Of a stretch of DNA of 9,955 bases, positions 1 to 7,829 are shown one piece after another; the stretch's first letter is position 1, and each line of letters opens with the position of its first letter. The notes under the pieces were generated by a model. The model was given only the letters and a program-made list of their open reading frames with translations. It was not told the origin of the DNA and did not search any database. The position numbers were made by a program, and so were the translations under genes. This stretch comes from CAZGSG01 sp964528095 (GTDB lineage Bacteria > Bacteroidota > Bacteroidia > Chitinophagales > Chitinophagaceae). The stretch covers positions 1 through 9,955 of the forward strand of contig CAZGSG010000218.1 in NCBI GenBank assembly GCA_964528095.1. Reading direction: 5' to 3'.

Positions 1-692
1 TGAAAGATAAAACAAAAGAACAGGCAGACGCAATCAAACAAAAACTAAAGATCAGTTCCGGGCTTGCAATCGCGGAACAGGATATTAAAGAAGCAAACTA
101 TGATTTAGGCAGAACAATTATTAAGGCTCCTTTTACTGGTGTTTTAGCTGACATAAAAGTGCAACAGGGTCAGCAGGTAAAAGCTGGCGAAGAATTATTC
201 AGGATATATGATCCCAATAATTTGATGCTGGAAGTAAAAATATTAGAATCCGATATTGTTATGCTTACAAAAGGCACACCTGCCGAAGTAAGATCTATTT
301 CAAATCCAGATCAAATTTATATGGCGGCTTTATCCGAGATCAATCCTTATGTAGATGAGAACGGAATGATCAACGTAAAACTAAGAATTCAAAACCCGAA
401 GTCGAAAAATAGCATCTCCCTGTTATTTCCTGGCATGAACTGCACAGTTACCATTAAAGTTCCTTTTGAAAAAACATTGCTGGTTCCGGGTGAAGCGGTA
501 GTCATGCGTAATGGAAAGGCTGTTGTGTTTACGCTGGAAGAAGGTAAGGCCAAATGGAATTATATAGTCGCAGGCAGGGCTAATGGAAAAGAGATAGAGA
601 TCAAAGAGGGATTAAAACAAGGTCAAACAGTAATCATCACCAATAATTTACAATTGGCGCATGATGCTCCTGTAAAAGAAGTGAATAAATAA
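1..692 (+). CDS. RND efflux periplasmic adaptor (HlyD/MFP family), 3' part
   Basis: Periplasmic membrane-fusion protein linking the inner-membrane RND permease to the outer-membrane channel. The frame is open from base 3 to the TAA at 690-692, about 229 residues, with no in-frame stop, so the gene starts left of the window. The GTG at 159 lies inside the domain and is not the start. Visible in order: the end of an alpha-helical hairpin (bases 3-115, Lys/Gln/Ala rich), the second half of the lipoyl domain (KAPFTGVLADIKV, then a GQQVKAGEELF turn), a beta-barrel domain (from about base 205) and a membrane-proximal domain ending in VKEVNK. The RND permease follows after 59 bases, so the two are very probably one operon. 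The missing N-terminus should carry the signal peptide or lipobox. Family assignment is firm; the substrate cannot be read from this sequence. Confidence 0.93.
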   Translation, partial: KDKTKEQADAIKQKLKISSGLAIAEQDIKEANYDLGRTIIKAPFTGVLADIKVQQGQQVKAGEELFRIYDPNNLMLEVKILESDIVMLTKGTPAEVRSISNPDQIYMAALSEINPYVDENGMINVKLRIQNPKSKNSISLLFPGMNCTVTIKVPFEKTLLVPGEAVVMRNGKAVVFTLEEGKAKWNYIVAGRANGKEIEIKEGLKQGQTVIITNNLQLAHDAPVKEVNK

Positions 693-751
693 GAAAATAA
701 ATAAAAGGCATCAAAGATCTTCCGTTTTTGCATTAGAGGGTTTTAATAAAT

Positions 752-3700
752 ATGGTCAGGTATCTAATTCAACGCCCCATTGCTGTTTTAATGACATTTA
801 TCGCCCTCGTCATTACCGGGTTGGTGCTTATTAAAAAAGTACCAGTCTCCCTATTACCCACCATCGACGTACCGCAGATTGTGGTCCGGGTAAATTATCC
901 TAATACGGCCGCTACAGTGCTTGAGCAGAATATTCTTCAGCCATTGCGGGAAAGCCTGGTCAATATCAATAACCTCAAGGCCATCGAAAGCCGCGCGGCA
1001 AATCATACCGGGTTGCTTTATCTCACATTCGAATATGGTACAAGAATGAATTTATCGTACATCGAGGTGAATGAAAAACTGGATCGCATTAGCAACCTGC
1101 TGCCCCGCGATATGCAAAGACCACAGGTAATGCGCATCAACACTTCCGATATCCCTGTTGTAAGAGTGCAGGTAATACCCAGGAAGGGAATAAATTATTC
1201 CACTGTAAGCACCCTGGCTGAAAAAGTATTAAAAAAAAGACTGGAACAACTGGATGGTGTTTCATTGGTGGACATCAACGGAAAGCAGCAGGATATTATT
1301 ACCGTTATACCCGATAAAGAAGCATTAAATGCCCTGGGTCTCAACGAAAATGATATTACCCAAACTATTAAAAATGCTAACCGTGAACTGGGAGGGTTGA
1401 GTATCAAAGACGGACAGTACCGGTATTTTGTGAAACTGCTGAACGCACTCGAAAATGAAATGGCTATTGGCAACCTTCCAATCCGGTTAAAAGACGGATC
1501 AGTTATTACGCTGGACAGGGTAGCCCGGATGGAACAGGAACCTGAAAAACAAACCGGTTATCATTTGTATAATGGCAAAGAAGGATTGGTGATCACTGTG
1601 CAAAAACAACCGGATAGCAGGATGAATGAACTGGTACCTGTAGTGGAAAAAACTATAGAATTGTTTAAAAAAGATTATCCACAGATTGATTTTGCCATAA
1701 CACAAAATCAGACCTTCCTATTGGATGCTGGCATCAGTAACCTGGAGCAGGATCTCATCTATGGAGGCATATTAACAGTATTATTGTTATTTCTTTTCCT
1801 GGGCAACTGGGCTTCGCCTACACTGATGAGCATCAGTATCCCTTTGTCCCTCATCATTACGTTTATCTTCTTCTACCTGTTCGGCATCTCATTTAACATT
1901 ATTTCCCTGTCAGGCCTTGCGCTGGGTATTGGTATGCTCATTGACAATTCCATTGTAGTAATAGATAATATCACCCGAAAGAGAAGAAACGGAATGGATA
2001 TGCTCGAAAGTAGTGTAACCGGCACAAACGAAGTAATAGCTCCCGTCATCAGCCAGGTATTAACCACCGTTGCTGTATATGCTCCCTTGGTCTTATTGAG
2101 CGGTATGGCAGGTGCATTGGTTTTTGACCAGGCGATAGGTCTTACAATTTCCTTGGGAGTATCATTACTGGTAGCTTTTGTGCTGGCACCGCTTCTTTAT
2201 AAACTATTTTTAAAAACTCCTCCGGAAAAACTGAAAGAAGATACCGTTTTTTATAAGTGGGTGTCAAAGGGCTATCATAAAATGATCCATCATATTCTAC
2301 GGCGTAAGTTGTTCTATTTTCTAATAACTATTCTGCTGATGCCACTAGGATTCTGGCTGGCTTCAAAAATTCCTACCAGCGCCTTACCGAAAATTGAAAA
2401 AAAAGAAAGCCTGGTTTCTATAGACTGGAACGCTCCCATTGACGCGCAGGAAAATCTGCGAAGAATAAAAGATGTTCAGGCAGCAATACAAGCTAATTGC
2501 ACTGTTACAGAAGCAGAGATAGGTATTAAACAGTTTTTACTGCAACAAGAGAATAATGCTATTCAGCAATCAGAATTTTATTTTGCCTGTGAGAGTGAAA
2601 ACATTAAATTCAAAACAGATGAACAGGTAAAAGAATGGATACGTCAGCACTATCCCCAGGCTTCCTGGCAAATAACAGATGCTCCTAATGCGTTTACTCA
2701 ATTGTTCAGCTCTTCAACGCCGTACCTGGAAGCTCGTTTTAAAGCAATAAAAAATAGCGGTATCGAAAATCCGTACCAGGGCTTAACTGATATAATTAAA
2801 AAAATCCCCTCACAAAATTATTCATTGGGAGCCGGGCTGATAAACGAACCCAATATATCCGTTTCCTTAGATTATTCAAAAATGGCCTTATATGGTGTAG
2901 AGAAATTAACTATTGAAGAAGCCTTGCAACAGCAATTTGGCATTTATACAATATCCGAGATTAAACGCTTTGGCGATGTAAAAACTATCCGCCTTAAAAC
3001 CGATCGGAATACGCTTGAGTCGAAACTCGCGAATACCATTACCGGGCATAATGGGGCGCCGTATCCCTTAAGCCTTTTTCTTTCACTGAACAATGATCAG
3101 CAACCAAAATTTATCACTGCTGATAGAACAGGAGAATACAAGTCTATCGTTTTTGATAATACAACAGAGAATGTATCCGCATTACAGCAACGACTTTCCC
3201 TGCTGGCTGCTGAAAATGGTCTTGGCGTTGATTTTACCGGGCAATATTTTGAAAATAAATCACAGCTGAAACAAATGTGGATCATTTTTTTGATCGTATT
3301 ATTCCTGTTGTATTTTATACTGGCGATACAATATGAAAACCTGATTCAGCCAGTGATAGTAATGCTTACCATTCCCTTAGGTATAACAGGGGGTATGTTT
3401 TTTTTATGGATTACGGGAGGTACTTTAGACGTAATGGCAGCAATTGGCTTCATCGTCATATTAGGTTTAATTGTAGACGACCCAATCCTGAAAATAGAAA
3501 CTCTGAATAGACTGGAAAAACAATATCTTTCACAGGGATTAAAACATGATGAACATCTACTGGAACGAATGATCCACGAAGCGGGCGACCTGTGTTTAAA
3601 ACCTTTATTGATGGTTTCCTTAACCACCAGTATCGCCTTAGTGCCGGTATTATTTGTTGGGGGCATTGGAAATGACTTACAGAAACCATTGGCAGTTGTA

Positions 3701-3802
3701 ATAATAGGTGGTTTAACAATAGGTACTTTCTTTACTACCTGGTTTATTCCATTGGCCTATTGGTATGTAAACAAATGGAAGAACAGAACAAAACTCAAAT
3801 GA
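752..3802 (+). CDS. RND-family efflux permease (AcrB/SwrC-like, HAE type)
   Basis: Inner-membrane proton-driven pump subunit, 1016 aa, near the usual 1010-1050. The N-terminus (MVRYLIQRPIAVLMTFIALV) is a typical RND first helix. Two large periplasmic porter regions lie after TM1 (about residues 35-330) and after TM7 (about 550-840). The TM4 signature GIGMLIDNSIVVIDN places D398 at the AcrB D407 position, with N399 at D408; this Asp-Asn pair is common in Bacteroidota and Gram-positive RNDs. In TM10 the motif LIVDDPILKIE puts D909 where AcrB has K940, and K950 (CLKPLLM) matches AcrB R971. The ATG follows GAGGG by 11 bases. It lies between adaptor and TolC-like genes in the order adaptor-pump-channel. 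Whole-sequence style favours organic compounds (HAE) over heavy metals (HME), but the substrate is unknown. Confidence 0.95.
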   Translation: MVRYLIQRPIAVLMTFIALVITGLVLIKKVPVSLLPTIDVPQIVVRVNYPNTAATVLEQNILQPLRESLVNINNLKAIESRAANHTGLLYLTFEYGTRMNLSYIEVNEKLDRISNLLPRDMQRPQVMRINTSDIPVVRVQVIPRKGINYSTVSTLAEKVLKKRLEQLDGVSLVDINGKQQDIITVIPDKEALNALGLNENDITQTIKNANRELGGLSIKDGQYRYFVKLLNALENEMAIGNLPIRLKDGSVITLDRVARMEQEPEKQTGYHLYNGKEGLVITVQKQPDSRMNELVPVVEKTIELFKKDYPQIDFAITQNQTFLLDAGISNLEQDLIYGGILTVLLLFLFLGNWASPTLMSISIPLSLIITFIFFYLFGISFNIISLSGLALGIGMLIDNSIVVIDNITRKRRNGMDMLESSVTGTNEVIAPVISQVLTTVAVYAPLVLLSGMAGALVFDQAIGLTISLGVSLLVAFVLAPLLYKLFLKTPPEKLKEDTVFYKWVSKGYHKMIHHILRRKLFYFLITILLMPLGFWLASKIPTSALPKIEKKESLVSIDWNAPIDAQENLRRIKDVQAAIQANCTVTEAEIGIKQFLLQQENNAIQQSEFYFACESENIKFKTDEQVKEWIRQHYPQASWQITDAPNAFTQLFSSSTPYLEARFKAIKNSGIENPYQGLTDIIKKIPSQNYSLGAGLINEPNISVSLDYSKMALYGVEKLTIEEALQQQFGIYTISEIKRFGDVKTIRLKTDRNTLESKLANTITGHNGAPYPLSLFLSLNNDQQPKFITADRTGEYKSIVFDNTTENVSALQQRLSLLAAENGLGVDFTGQYFENKSQLKQMWIIFLIVLFLLYFILAIQYENLIQPVIVMLTIPLGITGGMFFLWITGGTLDVMAAIGFIVILGLIVDDPILKIETLNRLEKQYLSQGLKHDEHLLERMIHEAGDLCLKPLLMVSLTTSIALVPVLFVGGIGNDLQKPLAVVIIGGLTIGTFFTTWFIPLAYWYVNKWKNRTKLK

Positions 3803-3817
3803 ATAACCCCATTAATC

Positions 3818-5269
3818 ATGAGAACTATTTTCTTATACATACTGGTGTTGGGCGGATCATTACCGGGAAAATCACAAAAAGACCAATCCTGGTCCTTAAC
3901 TGATATTGTAGTACAAGCCCAGTCCCAATCTCCCACATTCAAACTTGTTCAAACACAAAAAGAGATCAGTTATTATCAATACCTGACTTACAAAAGCGAT
4001 TTTAAACCGCAAATATCCTTCTATGGCAATGCCCCGGTTTATAACAAAGAATATTTTGGAGTCCGCCAGCCGGATGGGTCGATCAAGTATCAATCAATCA
4101 GTCAGAATAACAGCAGTATAGGATTCGGATTCAGTCAGCAGTTGCCTTTTAGCGGGGGTGAATTATCATTAAATACCGATCTCGCCCGTTTCGACGATTT
4201 TAAAGCAAAAACAAAACAATATAATGGCACGCCGATTTACCTGCGATTATCACAACCCCTGTTCGCGGTCAATGAATTGAAATGGCGAAAAAAAATTGAA
4301 CCCCTAAAATTAGAAGAGTCATTGAGGGATTATATGCAGGAGATGGAAAACATTGCCCAACGATCCGCGCAATTGTATTTCGATGTTTTGGATGCGCAAA
4401 GTAATATGGAAATAGCCCGGATCAATCTGAAAAATACGGAGGTCAACTATGAGATAGAGAAAAAAAGGGTCAATCTCGGCACTACTACTGAAGATAAGCT
4501 GTTGCAATTGGAACTACAAACACTTCGCAGCAAGCAAGACCTCGAAAAAGCGAAATACGATCACCAGATCGCTCAACTAAATCTGAAAACATTTATTGGT
4601 ATAAAAAACGATGAAGAGCTTAATCTGATCATGCCGGACAAAAGCCCTGTTTTAATCGTTAGCCTGACTGATGCGGTAAGCTATGCGAAAAAGAACCGCT
4701 CCGAATTTATTTCTTTTGAAAGAAAAAAACAGGAAGCCCTACGCGACATAGCGCTGGCAAAAGCCGATAAGCAACAAGTGAATTTAGTAGCCAGTTATGG
4801 CTTAAATAATGCAGCAACTCAATTTGGGAAACTGTATCAAAATCCAAATGATCAACAACGCTTTAGTCTTGGTTTCAACATCCCGATCGTTGACTGGGGA
4901 AGGAGGAATGCAAGATATAATACGGCAAAAGCGATTGAAAAACTTACTGCTACAACAAATGAATTTGATGAAGCTGCCATTTACCAGGAGATCGCGACAT
5001 TGGTCAAAAATATCGAACTGTTGAAATCCAATATAACACTGGCCCTGAATACGGATTCAGTCGCCCAACGCCGGTTCCGTATCGCCAATAATCTCTACCA
5101 GATTGGCAAATTATCGATTACCGACCTGAACCTGGCCCAATCAGAAAAAGACAATACCCGCCGGACATATATTAATGCGTTAAGATCTTACTGGGACGCG
5201 CATTATATGCTTCGCAGAACAACATTGTATGATTTTGAAAATAATAAGGAGTTGATATTTGAAAAATGA
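3818..5269 (+). CDS. TolC-family outer-membrane efflux channel
   Basis: Outer-membrane exit duct for the upstream RND pump, 483 aa, in the normal range for TolC/OprM proteins. A short Sec-type signal peptide spans residues 1 to about 20 (hydrophobic IFLYILVLGG, then a cleavage region near GKSQ). No lipobox cysteine is visible, so it is TolC-like rather than an OprM-type lipoprotein. The two-fold OEP repeat is evident: the first half has SQPLF followed by long amphipathic Glu/Lys/Gln-rich helices (about residues 145-260), and the second has the conserved PIVDWGRR turn (D359) followed by similar helices. The C-terminal stretch GKLSITDLNLAQSEKDNTRR is typical of the last coiled-coil helix. The start lies 15 bases after the permease stop with no clear Shine-Dalgarno. 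It is the last gene of the operon; I see no convincing intrinsic terminator after it. Confidence 0.94.
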   Translation: MRTIFLYILVLGGSLPGKSQKDQSWSLTDIVVQAQSQSPTFKLVQTQKEISYYQYLTYKSDFKPQISFYGNAPVYNKEYFGVRQPDGSIKYQSISQNNSSIGFGFSQQLPFSGGELSLNTDLARFDDFKAKTKQYNGTPIYLRLSQPLFAVNELKWRKKIEPLKLEESLRDYMQEMENIAQRSAQLYFDVLDAQSNMEIARINLKNTEVNYEIEKKRVNLGTTTEDKLLQLELQTLRSKQDLEKAKYDHQIAQLNLKTFIGIKNDEELNLIMPDKSPVLIVSLTDAVSYAKKNRSEFISFERKKQEALRDIALAKADKQQVNLVASYGLNNAATQFGKLYQNPNDQQRFSLGFNIPIVDWGRRNARYNTAKAIEKLTATTNEFDEAAIYQEIATLVKNIELLKSNITLALNTDSVAQRRFRIANNLYQIGKLSITDLNLAQSEKDNTRRTYINALRSYWDAHYMLRRTTLYDFENNKELIFEK

Positions 5270-5464
5270 TTGAGGAAGTCTTCTTAAAAATGTTCATGCA
5301 CATCAAACAGCCTGACTGAAATACCAGGCGCAACGGTAGTAGTGATAATTCAGTTCTTCTATAAAGGTTCGGTAATGCACCCCTTTTATTCTGCCAAAAA
5401 AAGTCAGTAAAAGCGCCCCCTTATTTTAACTTTTTTCCTGTACCATAAAACATTAAATAGTAAA

Positions 5465-5656
5465 TGGAAAAAGCCAGCAGACATTAAAGAGGAATATGCC
5501 AGTGCGGGTTTTCTTGAAGAAAACAGGGTTGTGTTCAATATTAAGGGAAACCACTACAGGCTGATTGTAAAAATTGATTATGATTACCAAATGATCTGGA
5601 TCCGTTTTATTGGTACTCATTCGGAATATGACAAAATCGACGCGCAAACAATTTAG
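5465..5656 (+). pseudogene. higB: HigB-type mRNA interferase toxin, N-terminally truncated remnant
   Basis: The 63 codons before the TAG at 5654-5656 read WKKPADIKEEY, then NRVVFNIKGNHYRLIVKI, then IRFIGTHSEYDKIDAQTI. This is the C-terminal two-thirds of the HigB/RelE-fold toxins that Bacteroidota pair with HigA. Full-length members are about 95-105 aa, so 30-40 N-terminal residues are missing. In this frame the upstream codons run back to a TAA at 5408-5410 with no ATG, GTG or TTG. The 5411-5464 codons (about 18) do not resemble a HigB N-terminus, nor does anything else I read in 5270-5464. The core strand and C-terminal charged residues remain. HigA starts 3 bases downstream, the usual toxin-antitoxin order. 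It is probably not translated as an active toxin. A rare CTG start at 5438 would still give a shortened protein. Confidence 0.8.
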
Positions 5657-5659
5657 TCT

Positions 5660-6014
5660 ATGCAAATTAAACCCATCAAAACAAAAAAAGACTATCAACG
5701 GGCGTTAAAACGCCTGGAACTGATCTTTGATGCAAAGAAAGATACATACAAAGGTGATGAACTAGAAATACTGGGTATACTTATCGATAATTATGAGACA
5801 AAGCACTTCCCCATTGATTTTCCTGATCCGATTGAAGCAATAAAATTCCGAATGGAACAATTAGGATACACGCAGAACGATCTTGCGAGGGTAGTAGGTC
5901 TTAAAAGCAGGGCCAGTGAAATTTTGAATAAGAAAACTTTCTCTTGATATGATCCGTGCATTACATGTTCAGTTAAATATTCCAGCCGATATACTGATCC
6001 GTACATATAAATAA
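5660..6014 (+). pseudogene. higA: HigA-type antitoxin, XRE helix-turn-helix, frameshifted
   Basis: The reading frame from ATG 5660 to TGA 5945-5947 gives 95 aa: an N-terminal helical part (MQIKPIKTKKDYQRALKRLE) that would bind HigB, then the start of an HTH_3/XRE domain (MEQLGYTQNDLARVVGLK, SRASEILNKK). The last frame residues, TFS, are not family-like. Reading on in the +1 frame from base 5937 gives LSLDMIRALHVQLNIPADIL then IRTYK and TAA at 6012-6014, the normal HigA C-terminus. Family members usually have about two more residues (such as RK) between NKK and LSL. A 5-base deletion near 5933-5937 therefore explains the break well; a 1-base insertion is the simpler alternative. The frameshifted product would lose the last two helices of the DNA-binding domain. 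A sequencing error or recoding at the TCT-TGA is possible but less likely. Confidence 0.82.
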
Positions 6015-6190
6015 AGCAATAGCCTTGACCTGCAGGGTGAAATTCAGTATTGAAAATATCTTTTTGTAACTATCGTGTGAAGGCATACGGCTGGCGGCCG
6101 GGTTTTACTGCGTTCGTTCTGTCATGAAATTGCTTTTGTTAGGAGAATTCGAAGCAGTAGCATATTTTTATGCCCTTATCATGATCTTTA

Positions 6191-6934
6191 ATGGAAGAAA
6201 CTAAACAGGAAAATATGGCGGACCAGGAAGTTATTAAACATACCAAAAGGGTATATAAAATATGGACCAATAAAGAAAACAGCCTCTGGCATAAACTTAA
6301 AGATTTTGTGCTGGAAATACTGATAATCGTTTTTGCAGTTTCTCTTTCTATCTGGCTGCATAGCAGGACCGAGCATTCGCACCAGCAAAAAGATGTAAAA
6401 GAATTTTTTATTGGTCTGCAGCAGGACCTTGTCAGCGATACGCTTGAAATGAATGAAGATAAAAAATCGTTTCGCGGAAGCAGTGCCGCGTTTAACTATA
6501 TCTCCAGTATAAAACTGCGTGATTCTTTAAATACGGATAGCATACGAAAATATATGCCCGTTATTTTCAATTCTACCGGGCTTGTTCCCAATAGCGGAAG
6601 GTTTGAAGGTTTTAAATCCTCCGGCAAGATCGGTACAATAGAGAATAAAGTTCTGCAGGATGATATAATGGACCTGTATCAGGAACTAATTCCGTTACTG
6701 ATCGCCGCTACTGACCATTATGCCGTGCCCAAACAAAAATTCGCCGACTATTACAGGCAGAATCTCAAAAGGATCAATGATTCAACATTTAATACCGCGC
6801 AGGTATTTAAATCAGATGAATCATACAACCTTAGCAGAAACCTTGTCGATATCAAACAAATAATTAAACAGTATGATGCCTGTATAAAAAAGATCAGGGA
6901 AATACTCGAGGAGATTGAGAAGGAATACAAATAA
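6191..6934 (+). CDS. Single-pass membrane protein of unknown function, DUF6090-like
   Basis: A 247-aa protein that I recognise only in outline. It has a charged cytoplasmic N-terminus (about 38 residues), one transmembrane helix (about residues 39-57, FVLEILIIVFAVSLSIWL), then about 190 residues that would be extracytoplasmic. These are mostly helical, rich in Lys/Asp/Glu/Asn, and end in an amphipathic stretch (KKIREILEEIEKEY) that may be coiled coil. The juxtamembrane pattern (L-E-I-..-V-F-A-V-S-L-S-I-W-L-H) resembles the Bacteroidota DUF6090-type proteins; this is from memory of the family's style, not a search. ATG 6191 has no Shine-Dalgarno. The second ATG at 6215 follows AGGA by four bases and could be the true start, giving 239 aa. 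It stands alone between the higBA remnant and a non-coding stretch. No enzymatic motif is visible. Confidence 0.8.
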   Translation: MEETKQENMADQEVIKHTKRVYKIWTNKENSLWHKLKDFVLEILIIVFAVSLSIWLHSRTEHSHQQKDVKEFFIGLQQDLVSDTLEMNEDKKSFRGSSAAFNYISSIKLRDSLNTDSIRKYMPVIFNSTGLVPNSGRFEGFKSSGKIGTIENKVLQDDIMDLYQELIPLLIAATDHYAVPKQKFADYYRQNLKRINDSTFNTAQVFKSDESYNLSRNLVDIKQIIKQYDACIKKIREILEEIEKEYK

Positions 6935-7169
6935 CAAATGCCCTGAAGAACTGAAAGGCTGTATAATTTAAATAAGCAGGTGAAATCTTTCGTACGGGAA
7001 CTGCGCTTCTTCTTTGTATGAACCAAACTGAATACCTGGCTAAATACCCCAACTGCCATGCCTAATCCGTGACGGAAATAAGGCAATCTCTGTAAACAGT
7101 TTATCACTTCCCAAATAACCCCGGAGCATCTACTCTATTTCTGAAAAGAACCCCCTAAAACTCAGCCTA
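6935..7169 (+). other. Intergenic stretch without a supported gene
   Basis: The whole gap between the neighbouring genes is 330 bases (6935-7264). Its right end holds the promoter described separately. In the remainder I see no convincing coding frame, hairpin terminator, RNA gene or repeat. A minus-strand open frame (7107-6751) crosses it but shares about half its length with the gene ending at 6934, has no recognisable motif, and is most likely chance. Confidence 0.5.
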
Positions 7170-7199
7170 TTGCAAATTCAAAATATAGTTTATATTTTG
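7170..7199 (+). promoter_or_regulatory. Bacteroidota-type promoter of the lipoprotein gene
   Basis: A TTG at 7170-7172 (the -33 element) is followed after 18 bases by TATATTTTG at 7191-7199, one base longer than the TAnnTTTG -7 consensus of the Bacteroidota primary sigma factor. Transcription would start near 7204-7206, leaving a leader of about 60 bases before ATG 7265. Spacing and orientation fit; the -7 match is slightly imperfect. Confidence 0.5.
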
Positions 7200-7225
7200 T
7201 GCGCCGAACATCATTTACTGGCGCA
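7200..7225 (+). repeat. Inverted repeat TGCGCC/GGCGCA over the predicted transcription start
   Basis: TGCGCC (7200-7205) and GGCGCA (7220-7225) are perfect inverted arms around 14 bases; an outer G.T pair could extend them. The repeat begins directly after the -7 element, where a repressor could block initiation, and the same sequence could fold in the leader RNA. An operator role is inference only; six-base arms also occur by chance. Confidence 0.3.
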
Positions 7226-7264
7226 TTGATGTATCACCTATTTTAAACCAACAAATCAGCCATT

Positions 7265-7765
7265 ATGAAAAAACTCACACTGACCCTGTCCTTATTCTCC
7301 GCTATTTTATTATTCAGCTGCGGAAGCAGCAATTCGGAAGAACCAAAAGCCGATGCAGAAACAACTACTCCCGATAAGCCAAAAGAAGAAGCGGTGGCTG
7401 TGATAGTTGACATCAAACAAATTGCAGGTAAATCACTGGATGATGTTGAAAAAGTTCTGGGAAAAGCCGAAAGCAAAGAAAAAGTAAAGGGCTTCCCCTG
7501 TGAAAATGCAAATTGTGAAAGAGCCAATTTTAAAAATGGTGGTTATGAGATCATTTTTAAGGAAGGCAAAGCAAATCGTATTACCATTAACAATACCCCC
7601 AACCTGGCCAATAATGATAATGCTATCCAGGCACTGGGTTTCCCTGCGTCAGCTCCCTCATTTAAAACACCAAATACCGTTTCCCGCTGGAGTAATATAG
7701 ACGGTATCGCTGAAATCAGCTTTTTTTCAGACTATGTTCTTGTAGACGTAACAAAATCTGAGTAA
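7265..7765 (+). CDS. Secreted lipoprotein with a BamE/SmpA-like motif
   Basis: A 166-aa lipoprotein. The signal peptide has a KK start and hydrophobic core, and the lipobox is L16-F17-S18-C19, so the mature protein begins at C19. Residues 20-45 form a low-complexity Ser/Glu/Pro/Thr/Lys linker. The S-E-E soon after the cysteine recalls the acidic export signal of Bacteroidota surface lipoproteins, but the fit is loose. From about residue 50, IAGKSLDDVEKVLGKAE followed by beta-strand-like YEIIFKEGKANRITI resembles the opening helix and strands of BamE/SmpA or related small beta-alpha domains. C79 and C84 (CENANC) are spaced so that a disulfide is possible. The C-terminal half (RWSNIDGIAEISFFSDYVLV) looks like further beta strands. 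ATG 7265 is supported by the signal peptide. It appears to be monocistronic, with its own promoter and strong terminator. Function unknown. Confidence 0.85.
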   Translation: MKKLTLTLSLFSAILLFSCGSSNSEEPKADAETTTPDKPKEEAVAVIVDIKQIAGKSLDDVEKVLGKAESKEKVKGFPCENANCERANFKNGGYEIIFKEGKANRITINNTPNLANNDNAIQALGFPASAPSFKTPNTVSRWSNIDGIAEISFFSDYVLVDVTKSE

Positions 7766-7829
7766 CCAAACCGGCAAAGCAGTATCCATTTACCCTGCTT
7801 ACAAATCCGCAAAAAATATATCTTTTCTT

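Noticed and set aside
1195..1473. Minus-strand open frames inside the RND permease gene (this and others at 1499-1705, 1873-2067 and 3097-3719)
   Set aside because: They are antisense to a full-length conserved permease and show no family-like sequence.
5313..5370. ACTGAA/TTCAGT pairing after the TolC-like gene as a terminator
   Set aside because: Six pairs with a loop of more than 20 bases and no T-run.
5305..5424. Short minus-strand frame in the gap after the efflux operon, with a Tyr-rich end (ELNYHYYRCAWYF)
   Set aside because: Only about 40 codons between stops, no start codon with context, and no family I can recognise; probably chance.
5936..5948. Programmed +1 frameshift in higA, like that of prfB
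   Set aside because: The codon before TGA is TCT, and re-pairing on CTT would be a mismatch for a serine tRNA; the family alignment also lacks about two residues, which a deletion explains better.
6135..6170. TTTG and TATTTTTA upstream of the gene at 6191 as a promoter
   Set aside because: The spacer is 24 bases, longer than usual, and the -7 element lacks its final G; too weak to list as a feature.
6751..7107. Minus-strand open frame of 118 codons across the end of the 6191-6934 gene and the gap after it
   Set aside because: Half of it is antisense to a better-supported gene, it has no recognisable motif or signal, and its composition (Ser/Phe/Leu rich) is typical of a shadow frame.
7777..7800. 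AAGCAG/CTGCTT hairpin just after the lipoprotein stop
   Set aside because: Only six pairs with a 12-base loop and no T-run; the 12-bp stem at 7830-7861 is the more likely terminator.
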